This document shows positions 63,184 through 64,000 of a stretch of 64,000 nucleotides of DNA, one piece after another; the first letter of the stretch is position 1, and each line of letters begins with the position of its first letter. The DNA lies in contig NZ_AP023355.1 in the NCBI RefSeq assembly GCF_016865425.1, forward strand, positions 2,354,198-2,418,197, read 5' to 3'. This stretch comes from Actinocatenispora thailandica. GTDB taxonomy: Bacteria > Actinomycetota > Actinomycetes > Mycobacteriales > Micromonosporaceae. Position numbers and translations under genes: made by a program. The notes below the pieces were generated by a model. It was not told where the DNA came from and did not search any database. It saw nothing but the letters and a program-made list of their open reading frames with translations.

Positions 63184-63238
63184 GATCATGGTGTCGTCTC
63201 GGCGGGTGAACGTCGACGGTCGAGACGACACCATGATC
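63184..63238. terminator. Perfect 18-bp inverted repeat after the MetE-like gene
   Basis: GATCATGGTGTCGTCTCG (63184-63201) is repeated in reverse complement at 63221-63238 around a 19-base loop, starting 16 bp after the stop codon. It can terminate transcription; its unusual AT content and ATCAT ends also resemble a protein-binding site. Confidence 0.7.
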
Positions 63239-63310
63239 AACAGCGTCCGGGGCGGAGCGGCCGCGGCAAAGGTCGGTCACCGGCCGATCACCCGGAGTAT
63301 GGTCCGGCAC

Positions 63311-63862
63311 ATGTCGGTGCCGAAGAAGCTGCCCCGCACCAAGTTCGCCCAACTGCTGCAGGCCCAGGTGCGCAACGAGTTCACCGCGGCCCAGCAGTAC
63401 GTCGCGGTGGCCGTCTGGTTCGACAACCGGGACCTGCCGCGGCTGGCCGCGCATTTCTACCGGCAGGCGCTGGAGGAGCGCAACCACGCGATGATGATGA
63501 TCCAGTACCTGATGGATCAGAACCTGCCGGTCGCGGTGCCGGGTGTGGACGAGGTGCGCAACGACTTCGACAACGCCGAGGAACTCATCGCGCTCGCGCT
63601 GCAGCAGGAGCGCGACGTCGCCGACGAGATCGACGCCCTGATGGCGGCGGCGCGCGCCGACGGCGACTACTCCGGCGAGCAGTTCGTGCAGTGGTTCGTC
63701 GGCGAGCAGGTCGAGGAGATCGCGCAGATGTCCACCCTGCTCAACGTGGTACGCCGAAGCAACGGCAACCTGTTCGACGTGGAGAACTTCCTGGCCCGGG
63801 AGCGGGTCGGCGACCAGTTGGCCGGCGCCACCGGCCCCCGCGCCGCCGGTGGCGCGATCTAG
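63311..63862 (+). CDS. Ferritin (BfrB-like iron storage protein)
   Basis: The 183-residue four-helix ferritin shows the ferroxidase ligands: Glu in VRNEFTAAQQYVA, the EERNHAMMM pair (Glu and His) and later Glu residues in QQERDVADEI and WFVGEQVEEIAQ. No haem-binding Met of bacterioferritin is evident, so it is of the BfrB/Ftn class forming 24-mer iron shells. The ATG at 63311 is preferred; one at 63299 is also in frame. A tail of about 15 small residues follows the last helix. Confidence 0.94.
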   Translation: MSVPKKLPRTKFAQLLQAQVRNEFTAAQQYVAVAVWFDNRDLPRLAAHFYRQALEERNHAMMMIQYLMDQNLPVAVPGVDEVRNDFDNAEELIALALQQERDVADEIDALMAAARADGDYSGEQFVQWFVGEQVEEIAQMSTLLNVVRRSNGNLFDVENFLARERVGDQLAGATGPRAAGGAI

Positions 63863-63867
63863 GGTCC

Positions 63868-63891
63868 GTCCGGACGTCCGGACGTCCGGAC
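63868..63891. repeat. Three tandem copies of palindromic GTCCGGAC
   Basis: The octamer GTCCGGAC, itself a palindrome, is repeated three times directly after the ferritin stop. It may act as a terminator element; nothing else supports a function. Confidence 0.7.
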
Positions 63892-63899
63892 GCCCGGGC

Positions 63900-64000
63900 G
63901 CCGGCTGCGGCGGCCCCGTTCGCCCGGTCCGCAGCGCCGACACCGGTCCGATCTTCGAGCCGGTCGTGTCCACGTACGACGTGCCGGGCCACCAGATCTC
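63900..64000 (-). other. Right-edge open frame, possible end of a glycan-related gene
   Basis: On the minus strand the edge reads EIWWPGTSYVDTTGSKIG, which recalls the YWPGxxYVDxxG motif near the C-terminal end of GH26-like proteins. Beyond it the frame becomes Arg/Pro-rich and then runs antisense through ferritin without a stop until far left, so the true end is unclear. It may be the tail of a gene entering from the right, with another frame break, or chance. Confidence 0.25.

Overview
This 64 kb window is chromosomal DNA from a high-GC Gram-positive actinomycete. GC-rich codon use, many GTG starts, ROK, LacI and YtrA-type regulators, DasABC-like uptake genes, the GlgE pathway and secreted chitinase and S1 protease all point that way. 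Gene content and the style of intergenic repeats suggest a Micromonosporaceae-like organism; this is inference, since no rRNA or other species marker is present. I see no tRNA, rRNA, CRISPR array, integrase or transposase.

Layout. 1-12 kb: a partial branching enzyme (glgB), ung, a MerR regulator, a secreted S1 protease, then the trehalose/alpha-glucan operon glgE-treS-mak and a potassium-channel protein. 12-19 kb: a chito-oligosaccharide-type uptake locus (binding lipoprotein, two permeases, NagZ-type GH3 enzyme) with a divergent ROK repressor. Between the last permease and nagZ lie four 80-bp tandem repeats, each encoding a 27-residue mini-ORF joined to the next start by an ATGA overlap. 19-24 kb: glycogen phosphorylase and a YtrA-type GntR/ABC operon. 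24-28 kb: a compact five-gene operon encoding a 69-residue six-cysteine peptide, MauE-like and MauD/TlpA-like thiol-redox proteins, an ABC exporter and an S26 signal peptidase. This is the best candidate for an undescribed system. 28-32 kb: a LacI regulator, a Tat-type amidase and glycogen debranching enzyme GlgX. 32-54 kb: a block whose gene content resembles the M. tuberculosis Rv3024c-Rv3040c region (enoyl-CoA hydratase, methyltransferases, acyltransferase, GT4 glucosyltransferase, FixA/FixB flavoprotein, cysteine desulfurase, MnmA), interrupted by a TPP enzyme, a GH18 chitinase, a membrane NACHT NTPase and a decayed Mca/LmbE fragment. 54-64 kb: small regulator/enzyme pairs (TetR/hydrolase, LysR/MFS), oxidoreductases, a MetE-like protein and ferritin.

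Two themes run through the window. The first is alpha-glucan metabolism: GlgB, GlgE, TreS, Mak, GlgP, GlgX and a GT4 enzyme together cover trehalose to maltose 1-phosphate to glucan, and glucan breakdown. The second is chitin use: the ROK repressor, uptake operon, NagZ and chitinase probably share an operator built around GTTTCCTAA.

Quality caveat: five genes (mak, glgE, the K+ channel, a Ser/Glu/Pro-rich membrane protein and the NACHT NTPase) are each split by an apparent one-base loss in a run of four or five G/C. This looks more like systematic homopolymer error than five independent mutations, so these genes are annotated across the break.
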